Assembly (NCBI GenBank): GCA_030760725.1
Contig: JASWHV010000001.1
Coordinates: 21,821,928 to 21,885,927 of the forward strand
DNA from: Neostapfia colusana
Taxonomy: Eukaryota > Streptophyta > Magnoliopsida > Poales > Poaceae
Direction of reading: 5' to 3'
DNA length: 64,000 bases
Under the pieces are notes generated by a model, which saw nothing but the letters and a program-made list of their open reading frames with translations, ran no database searches and was not told where the DNA came from. The first letter of the stretch is position 1. Each line of letters starts with the position of its first letter. Made by a program: the position numbers and the translations under genes. This document shows, one piece after another, positions 42,665 through 52,141 of this stretch.

Positions 42665-43763
42665 TGTCGAAGTGTGCGATCGACACTTCCCCCGGGCCTG
42701 CACTGGGCAGCCCTCGGAGGTTCTTTTTTTGGAGAGGCTAGTTCCTAGCGGAGAGCTTGCGCGGATGGACGAGTTAGTGAGAGCTTGACACAGGAAGTTT
42801 TACGTGGTTCAGGCCGCCGGAGCGTAAAACCCTACGTCCACGGCGAGCTATGGAGCTCGCTGTATTGCTTGCTGCTCAGGGCCGGGGGCCTGAGCTTGGG
42901 GGTGAGTTACAGCTTGAGAGTGTATGGCTAGCGTATGAGTTGCAGAATGCGAACCCTTGCTATCGACGCCTACCCGAGCCTTTTATAGTCCAAGGCTCGG
43001 GCGGCTTACAAGGGAAGCCGGGACCCGACAGGTGGTCACGGGAAGATTGTCTATTATCTACCGTATCTGTAGTTACGCCGGTGGTTGCCTCTGGTCGAAG
43101 GCTTCTGAGTCTTCATTTTGCCGCCCTGCCTATGCCGTGCACTAGTCATAGTGGTTGATGACGGCGCAGGCGGCATGGGATGTCTTGTCGCGGCATTTAT
43201 TACCTGGCAGGTTCTGACACCGCGTGCCAGTCTGTGATGCGACTGGACGCAACGGCACCTGACAGGCGCGTGCTCCGCGTTTCCGCGTCTTGGGAAGACG
43301 CGGGCCTTGAATACCTTGTACGGGCAAGGTGAGGAGCGCTTTTACGCCCGCTGCCTACCGCTGGGGGGCAGGCAGCACCGTTCTTCTAGCCACGTGGCGG
43401 GTCCGGAGCTCTTCTCTGAGGAGAGGGAGGTCCGGCCCCGCTGGACGCGTGGCGCCTTCGGACCTCTCTCCCGCGGAGGGGGAGGTCCGGCTTCTGCACG
43501 CCACGTGGCGGGCCCAGAGCTCACCTCTGAGGAGAGGGAGGTCCGGCCCCGCTGGACGCGTGGCGTCTTCGGACCTCTCTCCCGCGGAGGGGGAGGTCCG
43601 GCTTCTGTATGCCACGTGGCGGGCCCGGAGCTCTCCTCTGAGGAGAGGGAGGTCCGGCCCCGCCAGACGCGTGGCGCCTTCGGAGCTCTCCCTGCGGAGA
43701 AGGGCGAGCACCTTAGGCATTTTACCCTGTGCGCGGGGGTACCCCATATCTCAGGTACCGACA
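42665..43763 (-). repeat. T10 5' LTR
   Basis: 1099 bp, ending in ACCGACA followed by the GCACT target duplication and then C1 LTR sequence. Five mismatches to 33208-34306 are seen in the first 135 bp. Confidence 0.95.
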
Positions 43764-45131
43764 GCACTCATAATAATAAGGGGAAAACTGATGTTAATAA
43801 TGAACATGGATCGGAGGGAGATCTAGGCAAGATTGGGTTTGTGAATGAGGTAGCATGAGATGGTGGTTTTGCTTGCCATAGATCTAAGGACCGGTTCATG
43901 CATGCACATGCCAGGATAACAGTGCCACCACAAGGCCAAGTATGGGTGCGGCTTAGCTGAGTAATTAGGTAAGTTGCTAGAGTGTTATGGACTGTGAAGG
44001 CGCGGGGAATGGGAGTCGAGTGAGGACTGCCCTGGGAACCGCATGGCACAAGAGGGGGCCCGTGGGTGGGAGAATTGGAGATTCTAGCCTGCCGGTGAAA
44101 CCTTAGTGAGTCCATACATCTAGTAACCCCTTTGTAAAGACTATTTTGTGATCTCTTGACCATACACCGACGGATGTGTACTGGTATAATGGAGGTTCTG
44201 CAGTCGCCGACGGGTGACGAAATCACAAACTTGTGGGTAAAGAGGTGCAAACTCTGCAGAGTCTAAAACTATCATGATAGCCGAGCTTACGGTCATGAGC
44301 ACCTGGCTAAACTGCCATGATTAGTTGGGATGATTAGTTGGGATGATTATTGGGATGATTATTGGAATGGTTATTAGGAAGGTTCTCTGTTATGGTTATT
44401 GGTTTGGAACTGTTAAGTCTGGGAGATGAGATGGTTGCATGACTAATGGGTCATGACATGAGATTGGTCTCGGTGCGAGACGAGGTTGTTTTATGAGATG
44501 AGATGGTAGCGAATACGAGGAGGTATTCGTGAGTATGAGTAAAGGATTGGTTAATATTCGGATGAAACACAGGAAGTGATGGAGGTATGTTGGTAATTTA
44601 ACACATGCTGAGACTACATTCATCTAAAGTTAAGTTGCTGTTTTATCAATGGTTTTATAAATTTGCTTTTCTGCAAATAAGCCTTTTATACCTACCTTGT
44701 TTATAAGCTGCATATCATGTGTTATTCCCGCACTTGCTGAGTACATCATTGTGCTCAAACTTGCATTATTATTTCTTCATCAACAGCAAGAGAAGGCTAC
44801 TATGAAGACCGGGTAGAGCATTATGGCGTGTGATCTGTTCTCAACCTTGCCTGTGGAAGGAATAGAGATGGAGCCACTTCTGCTTATCTTTGCTTCCGCA
44901 TTAGTTTTTGCTTCCGCATTTGAATAAGGATTCCGCTGCGTAGAGATAAGGACTTCCGCTGTGAGCATGAGTCCAAGACTCATGAGGTGTTGTAATAAAC
45001 TATGTTATTCGTGTTAATATATAATCTGAATTCAGTTTGTGGAACGTATGTGTATGTGTGATAAACATCCTGGGCACACATATGCATTAGTTCTCGGTTC
45101 CGTGGTTTTCCACAGAATTGAGGGCGTCACA
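43764..45131 (+). repeat. C1 5' LTR, second part
   Basis: It continues the C1 LTR after T10 and matches the 3' LTR from about 44083 on. It includes a short tandem array of TTGGGATGATTATT/AGT-like units (about 44322-44385) and ends GGCGTCACA at 45131. No gene. Confidence 0.92.
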
Positions 45132-45568
45132 GATTGGTATCAGAGCCACGGGTTGACAGTAGGTTACACGCCTAAGATAGAAGCCTTAGATTGATATTAG
45201 AGCCACGGGTGGACAGCAAGTTACACCCCTGAATAGAAGTCATAGGTAGCTAAGCCACACTGACCAAGGGAATCATCCTAGGGTGAATAACTTAGATTGG
45301 CTTTGAAACCACCTTGGCATAGGGAACCATCCTTGAATAGGAGTTGAGTGGGCCCTTGTAATGATTAATTGTGAATATGTGCTTAGTGTGAATAGTGGGA
45401 CGTCTCAGAAACGTTGTCCATATCCACACGTAAGAAGAAAGAGGAGTGAAATGCTTCGGCACTTGATCACATTCTCATAAGGGCTAATATATATAGTCCA
45501 GCTCACCTTGATGCATATAGTTGAAAGGACCTATCTAACCTTCTATTCTATTTCGTTCCCCCTCACAG
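45132..45568 (+). other. C1 leader with primer binding site and a decayed second copy
   Basis: TGGTATCAGAGCC at 45135-45147, three nt after the LTR, matches the complement of the initiator-Met tRNA 3' end. About 57 bp downstream, TTGATATTAGAGCCACGGG (45191-45209) repeats it with two changes, inside a tandem duplication of the leader. The rest of the 437-nt leader holds no gene. Confidence 0.85.
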
Positions 45569-48500
45569 ATGGTGAGAGGAAACGCCAGCCGAAGGAACGT
45601 CCAGGAAGATGACCACGAGGAAGTTCCTGCTAACCCCGGAGCTGGCGAAAACAACCTAGAAAGGTTGATGGCCATGCAAAACCAGCTTATGCAAACCATG
45701 ATCCAAACTTTGGGTCAGTTGCAGGCCAACCAACACCCCGTTCCGGCACCACCGCCACCACCACCACCGGCTCATAACAGGCTGGGAGAGTTCATGAGGA
45801 CTCGACCAGCCACCTTTGCTCAAGCAAGCGATCCAATGGAGGCCGATGATTGGTTGAAATCCATGGAGAAGAAGCTTGCCATTGTTCAGTGCAACGACCG
45901 AGAGAAGGTTCTCTTTGCATCGCACCAACTGATGGGAGCAGCTGCTGACTGGTGGGATCCCTTGAGCAACGCCCATGCCAACCCGGAGACAATCACTTGG
46001 ACTGAGTTCAAGGAAAGTTTCCGCTCCCACTACATCCCTGTTGGCGTAATGATGATCAAGAGGCAGGAGTTTGAAGGTCTCCGCCAAGGGCAGAAAAGTG
46101 TGAACGAGTATCTCAACAAGTTCATACAACTGTCCCGATATGCCCCCGAAGATGTCAACTCAGATCAGAGGAAGCAGTACCTGTTCATGAGAGGGTGGAA
46201 CAATGAGATTCAGGTTCAGCTCCTCAACAATGACTATGTAAGCTTCCAGAAGCTAGTTGATAAGACTATTGTGGTTGAAAACAAGATCCGAGAGATCGAG
46301 CGCGAGTGCAAAAGGAAGATCCCATACCAGCCCCAAGGGAGCAACGTACGACCTAGATACATGCCCCCTGCACCGCAGTATGGATCGACCACTCCTACGT
46401 ACCGCCCTGGTCAGCCAGCACAGCAACGGCCCGTTGCCCCGGCACCTCGTGTGCCCATGCCTCCTGCGCCCCGGCCTAACAATGGCGCTCCTGTTCAAAA
46501 CCCCCGCCCCAACGTACCTGCTGCCGTAGGCAACAGGGCATGCTTTGCATGCGGGGAAGTAGGCCACTTCGCTAACCAGTGCCCGAAGAGAGGCCCTGGA
46601 CAGCAAGGTAACGTGCCCAAGCAAAACCAGCGACCAAACGGAGGAGACAACCAAAGGAACCGTGGACCGCAGAACTATGCTCGTGGCCACGTTAACCATG
46701 TCACTGCTGAGGAAGCACAACAGGCTGAGGACGTCGCAATTGGTATGTTCCTTGCCAACTCCAACCCAGCCACCATTTTATTTGATTCCGGAGCATCGCA
46801 TTCCTTCATATCATCCAAATATGTTGCCAAACATCATCTACCCGTATCCCACCTAGAATTTGCTATGTTAGTTAATTCTCCCGGAGGAGAAATGAGGACT
46901 AGTATAGTATGTCCTAAGGTAAGCCTTAAAATTAGGGGGGTAGATTTCCTTGCTAACCTTATTGTCTTGGACTCCCATGGAATTGACATCATACTCGGAA
47001 TGGACTGGTTAAGCAAGCACAATGGAGTAATCCAATGCGCTGAGAGAAGCGTGCAGTTGACAAACGAACACGGTATCCGTGTCGAGTTTGAGTCAGCCCC
47101 GCAGGCGACCGAACGAGCGGATCTGAACCATGTTGAAGGAGTAGCATTGGACAACATTCCAGTGGTTCAAGAATTTTCGGATGTGTTCCCGGAAGAACTT
47201 CCAGGTATACCACCTGACCGGGACATTGAGTTTGCCATAGATTTGGTACCTGGAACTGCACCCATAGCTAAGAGACCATATAGGATGCCCGTCAACGAGT
47301 TAGTTGAACAAAAGAAGCAAATTCAAGAACAGTTGGAGAAGGGTTTTATCCGTACAAGCTCGTCACCATGGGGAGCTCCGGTACTCTTCGTGGACAAGAA
47401 GGACGGAACCCAAAGAATGTGCGTGGACTACAGGTCTCTCAACGAGGTAACAATCAAGAATAAATACCCTCTGCCCCGTATAGAGGACCTGTTCGATCAA
47501 ATGAAAGGAGCCCAAGTGTTCTCCAAGATTGATCTTCGGTCGGGATATTTCCAGCTGAAGATTAAGCCCTCCGATATACCTAAGACAGCCTTTCGGACGC
47601 GGTATGGTTCATATGAATATACTGTTATGTCCTTTGGATTAACGAATGCACCCGCATACTTCATGAACCTTATGAATAAGGTTTTCATGGAGTACTTGGA
47701 CAAGTTCGTCGTGGTTTTCATCGACGACATTATGGTGTATTCAAAAAGTAAGGAGGAGCATGAAGAACATCTGAGATTGACATTGCAGAAGTTGCGTGAG
47801 CATCAGTTGTATGCCAAACTCAACAAGTGTCAATTTTGGCTTAAGGAAATATCTTTCCTAGGCCACATCATCTCCAAGGAAGGGGTATCAGTTGATCCTG
47901 GAAAGGTGAGAGATGTTCTAAAATGGGACCAACCGAGGAGCGTGAGGGATATTCGGAGTTTCCTTGGGATGGCAGGATACTATCGGCGCTTCATTAAAGA
48001 CTTCTCTAAAATAGCAAAACCTATGACGGAGTTGCTAATGAAGGGAAAAGTCTTTCAATGGACACAAGCCTGCCAAGAAAGTTTTGAGGAACTCAAGAAA
48101 AGGCTAACCACAGCACCAGTTCTGGTATTGCCAGACGTAAGAAAGAGCTTTGACATATATTGTGACGCATCCAGACAAGGGCTCGGGTGTGTACTCATGC
48201 AGGAAGGACAAGTGGTAGCCTATGCCTCACGACAATTAAAGAAGCATGAGCTTAACTATCCTACTCATGATTTGGAGTTAGCAGCAGTGGTGCATGCATT
48301 GAAGATTTGGAGACATTATATCCTTGGTCATCGATGTGAGATCTATACGGATCATAAAAGCCTCAAGTACATATTTACACAAACGGACTTGAATTTGAGG
48401 CAACGTCGATGGTTAGAACTTATAAAGGATTATGATGTGGGAATCAACTACCACCCCGGGAAGGCCAATGTGGTCGCTGACGCATTGAGCAGAAAGGGAG

Positions 48501-50068
48501 CATGCCACCAACTCACGGTTCGGGAGCTACCACCCGAACTTCGAAAGGAGTTCGAACGGTTACACCTCGGATTCTTGAATAGCATGGAAATGATGGAGAT
48601 CCACTCCTCATTGGAGCAAGAAATAAGAAAGGGACAAGCAACGGACGAGGGGATCAAGGAAATCAAGGAAAGAATCCGACAAGGGATTGAGAAGGATTTC
48701 AAAGAGGATGAAAAGGGTACGCTTTGGCTAGGAAAAAGGATTTGTGTGCCAAACCTAAGACGCCTTCGCGACATAATATTGAAGGAGGCACATGATTCAC
48801 CCTATTCCATACATCCGGGGAGCACCAAAATGTACAAGGACTTGAAAACTTGCTATTGGTGGGATGGTATGAAAAGGGATATAGCCGAATACGTTGCCCT
48901 ATGCGACACATGCCAACGGGTAAAAGTCGAACATCAAAAACCCGCTGGATTGTTGCAACCTTTGAAAATACCTGAATGGAAATGGGAAGACATCAGTATG
49001 GACTTCATCGTCGGACTGCCAAGGACTCAGTCAGGATACGATTCCATCTGGGTCATTGTAGACCAGTTGACGAAAACCGCCCATTTTCTTCCGGTGAAGA
49101 CCAGTTACAACGTTACACAGTTGGCAGAGTTGTACATGGAGCAGATCGTGTGCCGTCATGGAGTTCCGAAGAGGATAGTCTCAGATCGAGGTTCTCAGTT
49201 TACCTCTAGATTCTGGAGGAAACTGCAGAGAGCCATGGGTACACGACTAGATTTTAGCTCCGCCTATCACCCACAAACAGATGGGCAAACCGAGAGGACG
49301 AAACAAATTTTGGAGGACATGCTGAGAGCTTGCGCCTTGAAACGTGGGCGTAGTTGGGATAGGAGTTTACCGTATGCCGAGTTCTCCTATAACAACAGCT
49401 ATCAAGCTAGCTTGAAGATGTCGCCTTTCGAAGCCTTATATGGTAGACGGTGTAGAACGCCACTGTTCTGGACCGAGACTGGAGAGAACCAGGTGTTTGG
49501 ACCCGAAGTACTACAAGAGGCTGAAAAGCAAGTCCAAACGATACGGGAGAACTTAAAGGCTGCTCAGTCACGACAGAAAGGCTATGCGGACAACAGGCGA
49601 AGGAAGTTGACCTTCGAAGTTGGAGACTTCGTATACCTTAAGGTATCGCCTATCCGAGGCCAACGACGTTTTAACGTCAAAGGCAAACTAGCGCCTCGCT
49701 ACATCGGACCATTTAAGATTTTGGACAAGCGAGGAGAAGTAGCCTATCAACTAGAGCTCCCAAACCACCTCTGCGACGTACATGATGTGTTTCATGTATC
49801 CCAGCTCAAGAAGTGCTTGAGAATACCAGAGGAACAAGTATCAATGGGAGAACTTAAACTTCAAGAGGACTTGACTTACGCAGAACACCCTATCCGAATC
49901 TTGGGCGTAAAAGAAAGGGTCACCCGAAACAAAGTGATTCGATGGTGCAAGGTACAATGGAGCCATCACACTGAAGCTGAAGCCACATGGGAGCGTGAAG
50001 AGGATATTAAGGCTGAATTCCCCTATCTATTTTCTACTAACGAATCTCGAGGGCGAGATTCAATTTAA
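45569..50068 (+). CDS. gag-pol: C1 gag-pol polyprotein (chromovirus)
   Basis: 1499 aa, uninterrupted. Gag: a proline-run N-terminus, capsid-type domain (about 85-240; ADWWDPLSNAH, SFRSHYIP), and a zinc knuckle CX2CX4HX4C (CFACGEVGHFANQC, 325-338). Protease: FDSGASHSF at about 404-412. Reverse transcriptase: CVDYRSLNEVTIKNKYPLPR from about 617, catalytic FIDD at about 717. RNase H: YCDASRQGLGCVL at about 863. Integrase: HHCC finger from about 1081, and a DDE core with DFIVGLP (about 1144), SDRGSQFTS (about 1204) and QTDGQTERTK. The C-terminal chromodomain (about 1441-1490; VIRWCKVQWSHHTEAEATWERE) is thought to steer integration to marked heterochromatin. All catalytic motifs are intact. The start is the first ATG after the leader. 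The stop overlaps the polypurine tract region, leaving almost no 3' UTR. Confidence 0.96.
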   Translation: MVRGNASRRNVQEDDHEEVPANPGAGENNLERLMAMQNQLMQTMIQTLGQLQANQHPVPAPPPPPPPAHNRLGEFMRTRPATFAQASDPMEADDWLKSMEKKLAIVQCNDREKVLFASHQLMGAAADWWDPLSNAHANPETITWTEFKESFRSHYIPVGVMMIKRQEFEGLRQGQKSVNEYLNKFIQLSRYAPEDVNSDQRKQYLFMRGWNNEIQVQLLNNDYVSFQKLVDKTIVVENKIREIERECKRKIPYQPQGSNVRPRYMPPAPQYGSTTPTYRPGQPAQQRPVAPAPRVPMPPAPRPNNGAPVQNPRPNVPAAVGNRACFACGEVGHFANQCPKRGPGQQGNVPKQNQRPNGGDNQRNRGPQNYARGHVNHVTAEEAQQAEDVAIGMFLANSNPATILFDSGASHSFISSKYVAKHHLPVSHLEFAMLVNSPGGEMRTSIVCPKVSLKIRGVDFLANLIVLDSHGIDIILGMDWLSKHNGVIQCAERSVQLTNEHGIRVEFESAPQATERADLNHVEGVALDNIPVVQEFSDVFPEELPGIPPDRDIEFAIDLVPGTAPIAKRPYRMPVNELVEQKKQIQEQLEKGFIRTSSSPWGAPVLFVDKKDGTQRMCVDYRSLNEVTIKNKYPLPRIEDLFDQMKGAQVFSKIDLRSGYFQLKIKPSDIPKTAFRTRYGSYEYTVMSFGLTNAPAYFMNLMNKVFMEYLDKFVVVFIDDIMVYSKSKEEHEEHLRLTLQKLREHQLYAKLNKCQFWLKEISFLGHIISKEGVSVDPGKVRDVLKWDQPRSVRDIRSFLGMAGYYRRFIKDFSKIAKPMTELLMKGKVFQWTQACQESFEELKKRLTTAPVLVLPDVRKSFDIYCDASRQGLGCVLMQEGQVVAYASRQLKKHELNYPTHDLELAAVVHALKIWRHYILGHRCEIYTDHKSLKYIFTQTDLNLRQRRWLELIKDYDVGINYHPGKANVVADALSRKGACHQLTVRELPPELRKEFERLHLGFLNSMEMMEIHSSLEQEIRKGQATDEGIKEIKERIRQGIEKDFKEDEKGTLWLGKRICVPNLRRLRDIILKEAHDSPYSIHPGSTKMYKDLKTCYWWDGMKRDIAEYVALCDTCQRVKVEHQKPAGLLQPLKIPEWKWEDISMDFIVGLPRTQSGYDSIWVIVDQLTKTAHFLPVKTSYNVTQLAELYMEQIVCRHGVPKRIVSDRGSQFTSRFWRKLQRAMGTRLDFSSAYHPQTDGQTERTKQILEDMLRACALKRGRSWDRSLPYAEFSYNNSYQASLKMSPFEALYGRRCRTPLFWTETGENQVFGPEVLQEAEKQVQTIRENLKAAQSRQKGYADNRRRKLTFEVGDFVYLKVSPIRGQRRFNVKGKLAPRYIGPFKILDKRGEVAYQLELPNHLCDVHDVFHVSQLKKCLRIPEEQVSMGELKLQEDLTYAEHPIRILGVKERVTRNKVIRWCKVQWSHHTEAEATWEREEDIKAEFPYLFSTNESRGRDSI

Positions 50069-50074
50069 GGGGGG
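50067..50074 (+). other. C1 polypurine tract
   Basis: AAGGGGGG followed by TAGATT and the 3' LTR. It overlaps the last two bases of the pol stop codon. It is the plus-strand primer for reverse transcription. C2 has the same core. Confidence 0.85.
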
Positions 50075-50080
50075 TAGATT

Positions 50081-51391
50081 TGTGACACCCTCATCTCGGG
50101 TGTCAGCATATGTTCATGTTTATGAAGAAGAAGAACATTTTTAGAAAAGAGGGAACAGAAACAAGTATCAAAAGGATAGCCAGTAAAGCTTTCTGAGAGC
50201 ACCGAAGGCAACTTTCACGACCAGCAGATCACGTGGTGTGTTCGGAACTCATCCCCAAAGAGATTGGAGAGGTCCGACGCTAAACTGGATACGTGGCAGG
50301 CTCGGGGGTCACCTCCGCAATTGGAAAGAGGTCCGACCCCTATCTAGCCTGCCGGTGAAACCTTAGTGAGTCCATACATCTAGTAACCCCTTTGTAAAGG
50401 CTATTTTGTGATCTCTTGACCATACACCGACGGATGTGTACTGGTATAATGGAGGTTCTGCAGTCGCCGACGGGTGACGAAACCACAAACTTGTGGGTAA
50501 AGAGGTGCAAACTCTGCAGAGTCTAAAACTATCATGATAGCCGAGCTTACGGTCATGAGCACCTGGCTAAACTGCCATGATTAGTTGGGATGATTAGTTG
50601 GGATGATTATTGGGATGATTATTGGAATGGTTATTAGGAAGGTTCTCGGTTATGGTTATTGGTTTGGAACTGTTAAGTCTGGGAGATGAGATGGTTGCAT
50701 GACTAATGGGTCATGACATGAGATTGGTCTCGGTGCTAGACGAGGTTGTTTTATGAGATGAGATGGTAGCGAATACGAGGAGGTATTCGTGAGTATGAGT
50801 AAAGGATTGGTTAATATTCGGATGGAACACGGGAAGTGATGGAGGTATGTTGGTAATTTAACACATGCTGAGACTACATTCATCTAAAGTTAAGTTGCTG
50901 TTTTATCAATGGTTTTATAAATTTGCTTTTCTGCAAATAAGCCTTTTATACCTACCTTGTTTATAAGCTGCATATCATGTGTTATTCCCGCACTTGCTGA
51001 GTACATCATTGTGCTCAAACTTGCATTATTATTTCTTCATCAACAGCAAGAGAAGGCTACTATGAAGACCGGGTAGAGCATTATGGCGTGTGATCTGTTC
51101 TCAACCTTGCCTGTGGAAGGAATAGAGATGGAGCCACTTCTGCTTAGCTTTGCTTCCGCATTAGTTTTTGCTTCCGCATTTGAATAAGGATTCCGCTGCG
51201 TAGAGATAAGGACTTCCGCTGTGAGCATGAGTCCAAGACTCATGAGGTGTTGTAATAAACTATGTTATTCGTGGTAATATATAATCTGAATTCAGTTTGT
51301 GGAACGTATGTGTATGTGTGATAAACATCCTGGGCACACATATGCATTAGTTCTCAGTTCCGTGGTTTTCCACAGAATTGAGGGCGTCACA
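50081..51391 (+). repeat. C1 3' LTR, internally deleted
   Basis: 1311 bp, against about 3005 bp for the 5' LTR without T10. At about 50340 it jumps from the position matching 31822 to that matching about 44083. The missing 1.7 kb includes the TATA box and most G-box units. It ends GGCGTCACA, then CGAGC and T9 LTR sequence. Confidence 0.93.
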
Positions 51392-52084
51392 CGAGCGGTA
51401 GGCAGCGGGCATAAATACGCCCCATACCTTGCCCGTACAGGGTATTCAAGGCCCGCGTCTTCCCAAGACGCGGAGCACGCTTCTGTCAGGTGCCGTTGCG
51501 CCCAGTCGCATCACAGACTGGCGCGCGGTGTCAGAACCTGTCAGCCAATAAACATCGCGACAAGACAACCCATGCCGCCTGCGCCGTCATCAACCGCTAC
51601 GACTGGCATGCGGCATGGGCAGGGCGGCAAGGTGAAGACTCAGAAGCCTTCGGCCAGAGACAACTACCGGCATAACTGCAGATACGGTAGATAATAGACA
51701 ATCTTCCCGGGACCACCTGTCGGGTCCCGGCTCCCCTTGTAAGCCGCCGGAGTCTTGGACTATAAAAGGCTCGGGTAGGCGTCGATAGCAAGGGTTCGCA
51801 TTTTGCAACTCATACGCTAGCCATACACTCTCAAGCTGTAACTCATCCCCAAGCTCAGGCCTTCGGCCCTGAGCAGCAAGCAATACAGCGAGCTCCATAG
51901 CTCGCCGTGGACGTAGGGTTTTACGCTCCGGCGGCCTGAACCACGGAAAACTCGCCGTGTCAAGCTCTTACTAACTCGTTCCATCTGCGCAAGCTCTCCG
52001 CTAGGGACTAGCCCCTCCGAAAAAAGAACCTCCGCGGGCTGCCCAGTGCAGGCCCGGGGGAAGTGTCGACCGCACACTTCGACA
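51392..52084 (+). repeat. T9 5' LTR, second part
   Basis: CGAGC (51392-51396) is the C1 target duplication. The rest completes the T9 LTR, with TATAAAAG at 51761-51768, and ends CACTTCGACA. Confidence 0.92.
51761..51768 (+). promoter_or_regulatory. T9 LTR TATA box in hairpin
   Basis: TATAAAAG between arms GAGTCTT (51750-51756) and AAGGCTC (51766-51772), with one T/G (wobble-type) position. Confidence 0.75.
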
Positions 52085-52098
52085 TTTGGCGCGCCAGG
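52085..52098 (+). other. T9 primer binding site
   Basis: TTTGGCGCGCCAGG directly after the 5' LTR, 57 nt upstream of the gag ATG. The same site is seen in minus orientation in T3, T7 and T10. Confidence 0.83.
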
Positions 52099-52141
52099 AA
52101 GGGGGCTTTTCTCCTAGCGCGACGAGTTTCCGCCAACGAAG

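Larger units (their letters stand above)
33208..43763 (-). mobile_element. T10: non-autonomous Tat element with intact antisense ORF, flanked by GCACT
   Basis: A 10.6-kb element in the C1 5' LTR with GCACT duplications at 33203-33207 and 43764-43768. Left to right on the plus strand it has: 3' LTR, polypurine-type tract, aORF (plus strand), spacer, integrase relic, protease-less gag (minus), primer site and 5' LTR. The spacer-to-gag block is tandemly duplicated (about 2.48 kb). It lacks protease, RT, RNase H and most of integrase, so it could move only with enzymes from a relative such as T4 or T7. Confidence 0.93.
31566..51391 (+). mobile_element. C1: chromovirus with intact polyprotein, flanked by CGAGC
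   Basis: A Ty3/gypsy chromovirus in the T9 LTR with perfect target duplications, CGAGC (31561-31565 and 51392-51396). It has a 5' LTR of about 3.0 kb split by T10 (31566-33207 and 43769-45131), a Met-tRNA primer site, one 1499-aa gag-pol ORF, a polypurine tract AAGGGGGG, and a 3' LTR of 1.3 kb. About a dozen mismatches are visible in the roughly 1.3 kb where the LTRs align, and pol is undamaged, so the insertion is fairly recent. Confidence 0.95.

Noticed and set aside
43400..43700. Regularly spaced palindromic repeats resembling a CRISPR array
   Set aside because: The units are degenerate G-box/hairpin repeats within LTRs, present in each LTR copy of a plant genome, with no unique spacers and no cas genes.
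31566..51391. Idea that C1's unequal LTRs mean two different elements
   Set aside because: Both ends share identical termini, flanking CGAGC repeats and near-identical sequence outside one 1.7-kb gap, so one element with a deletion is simpler.
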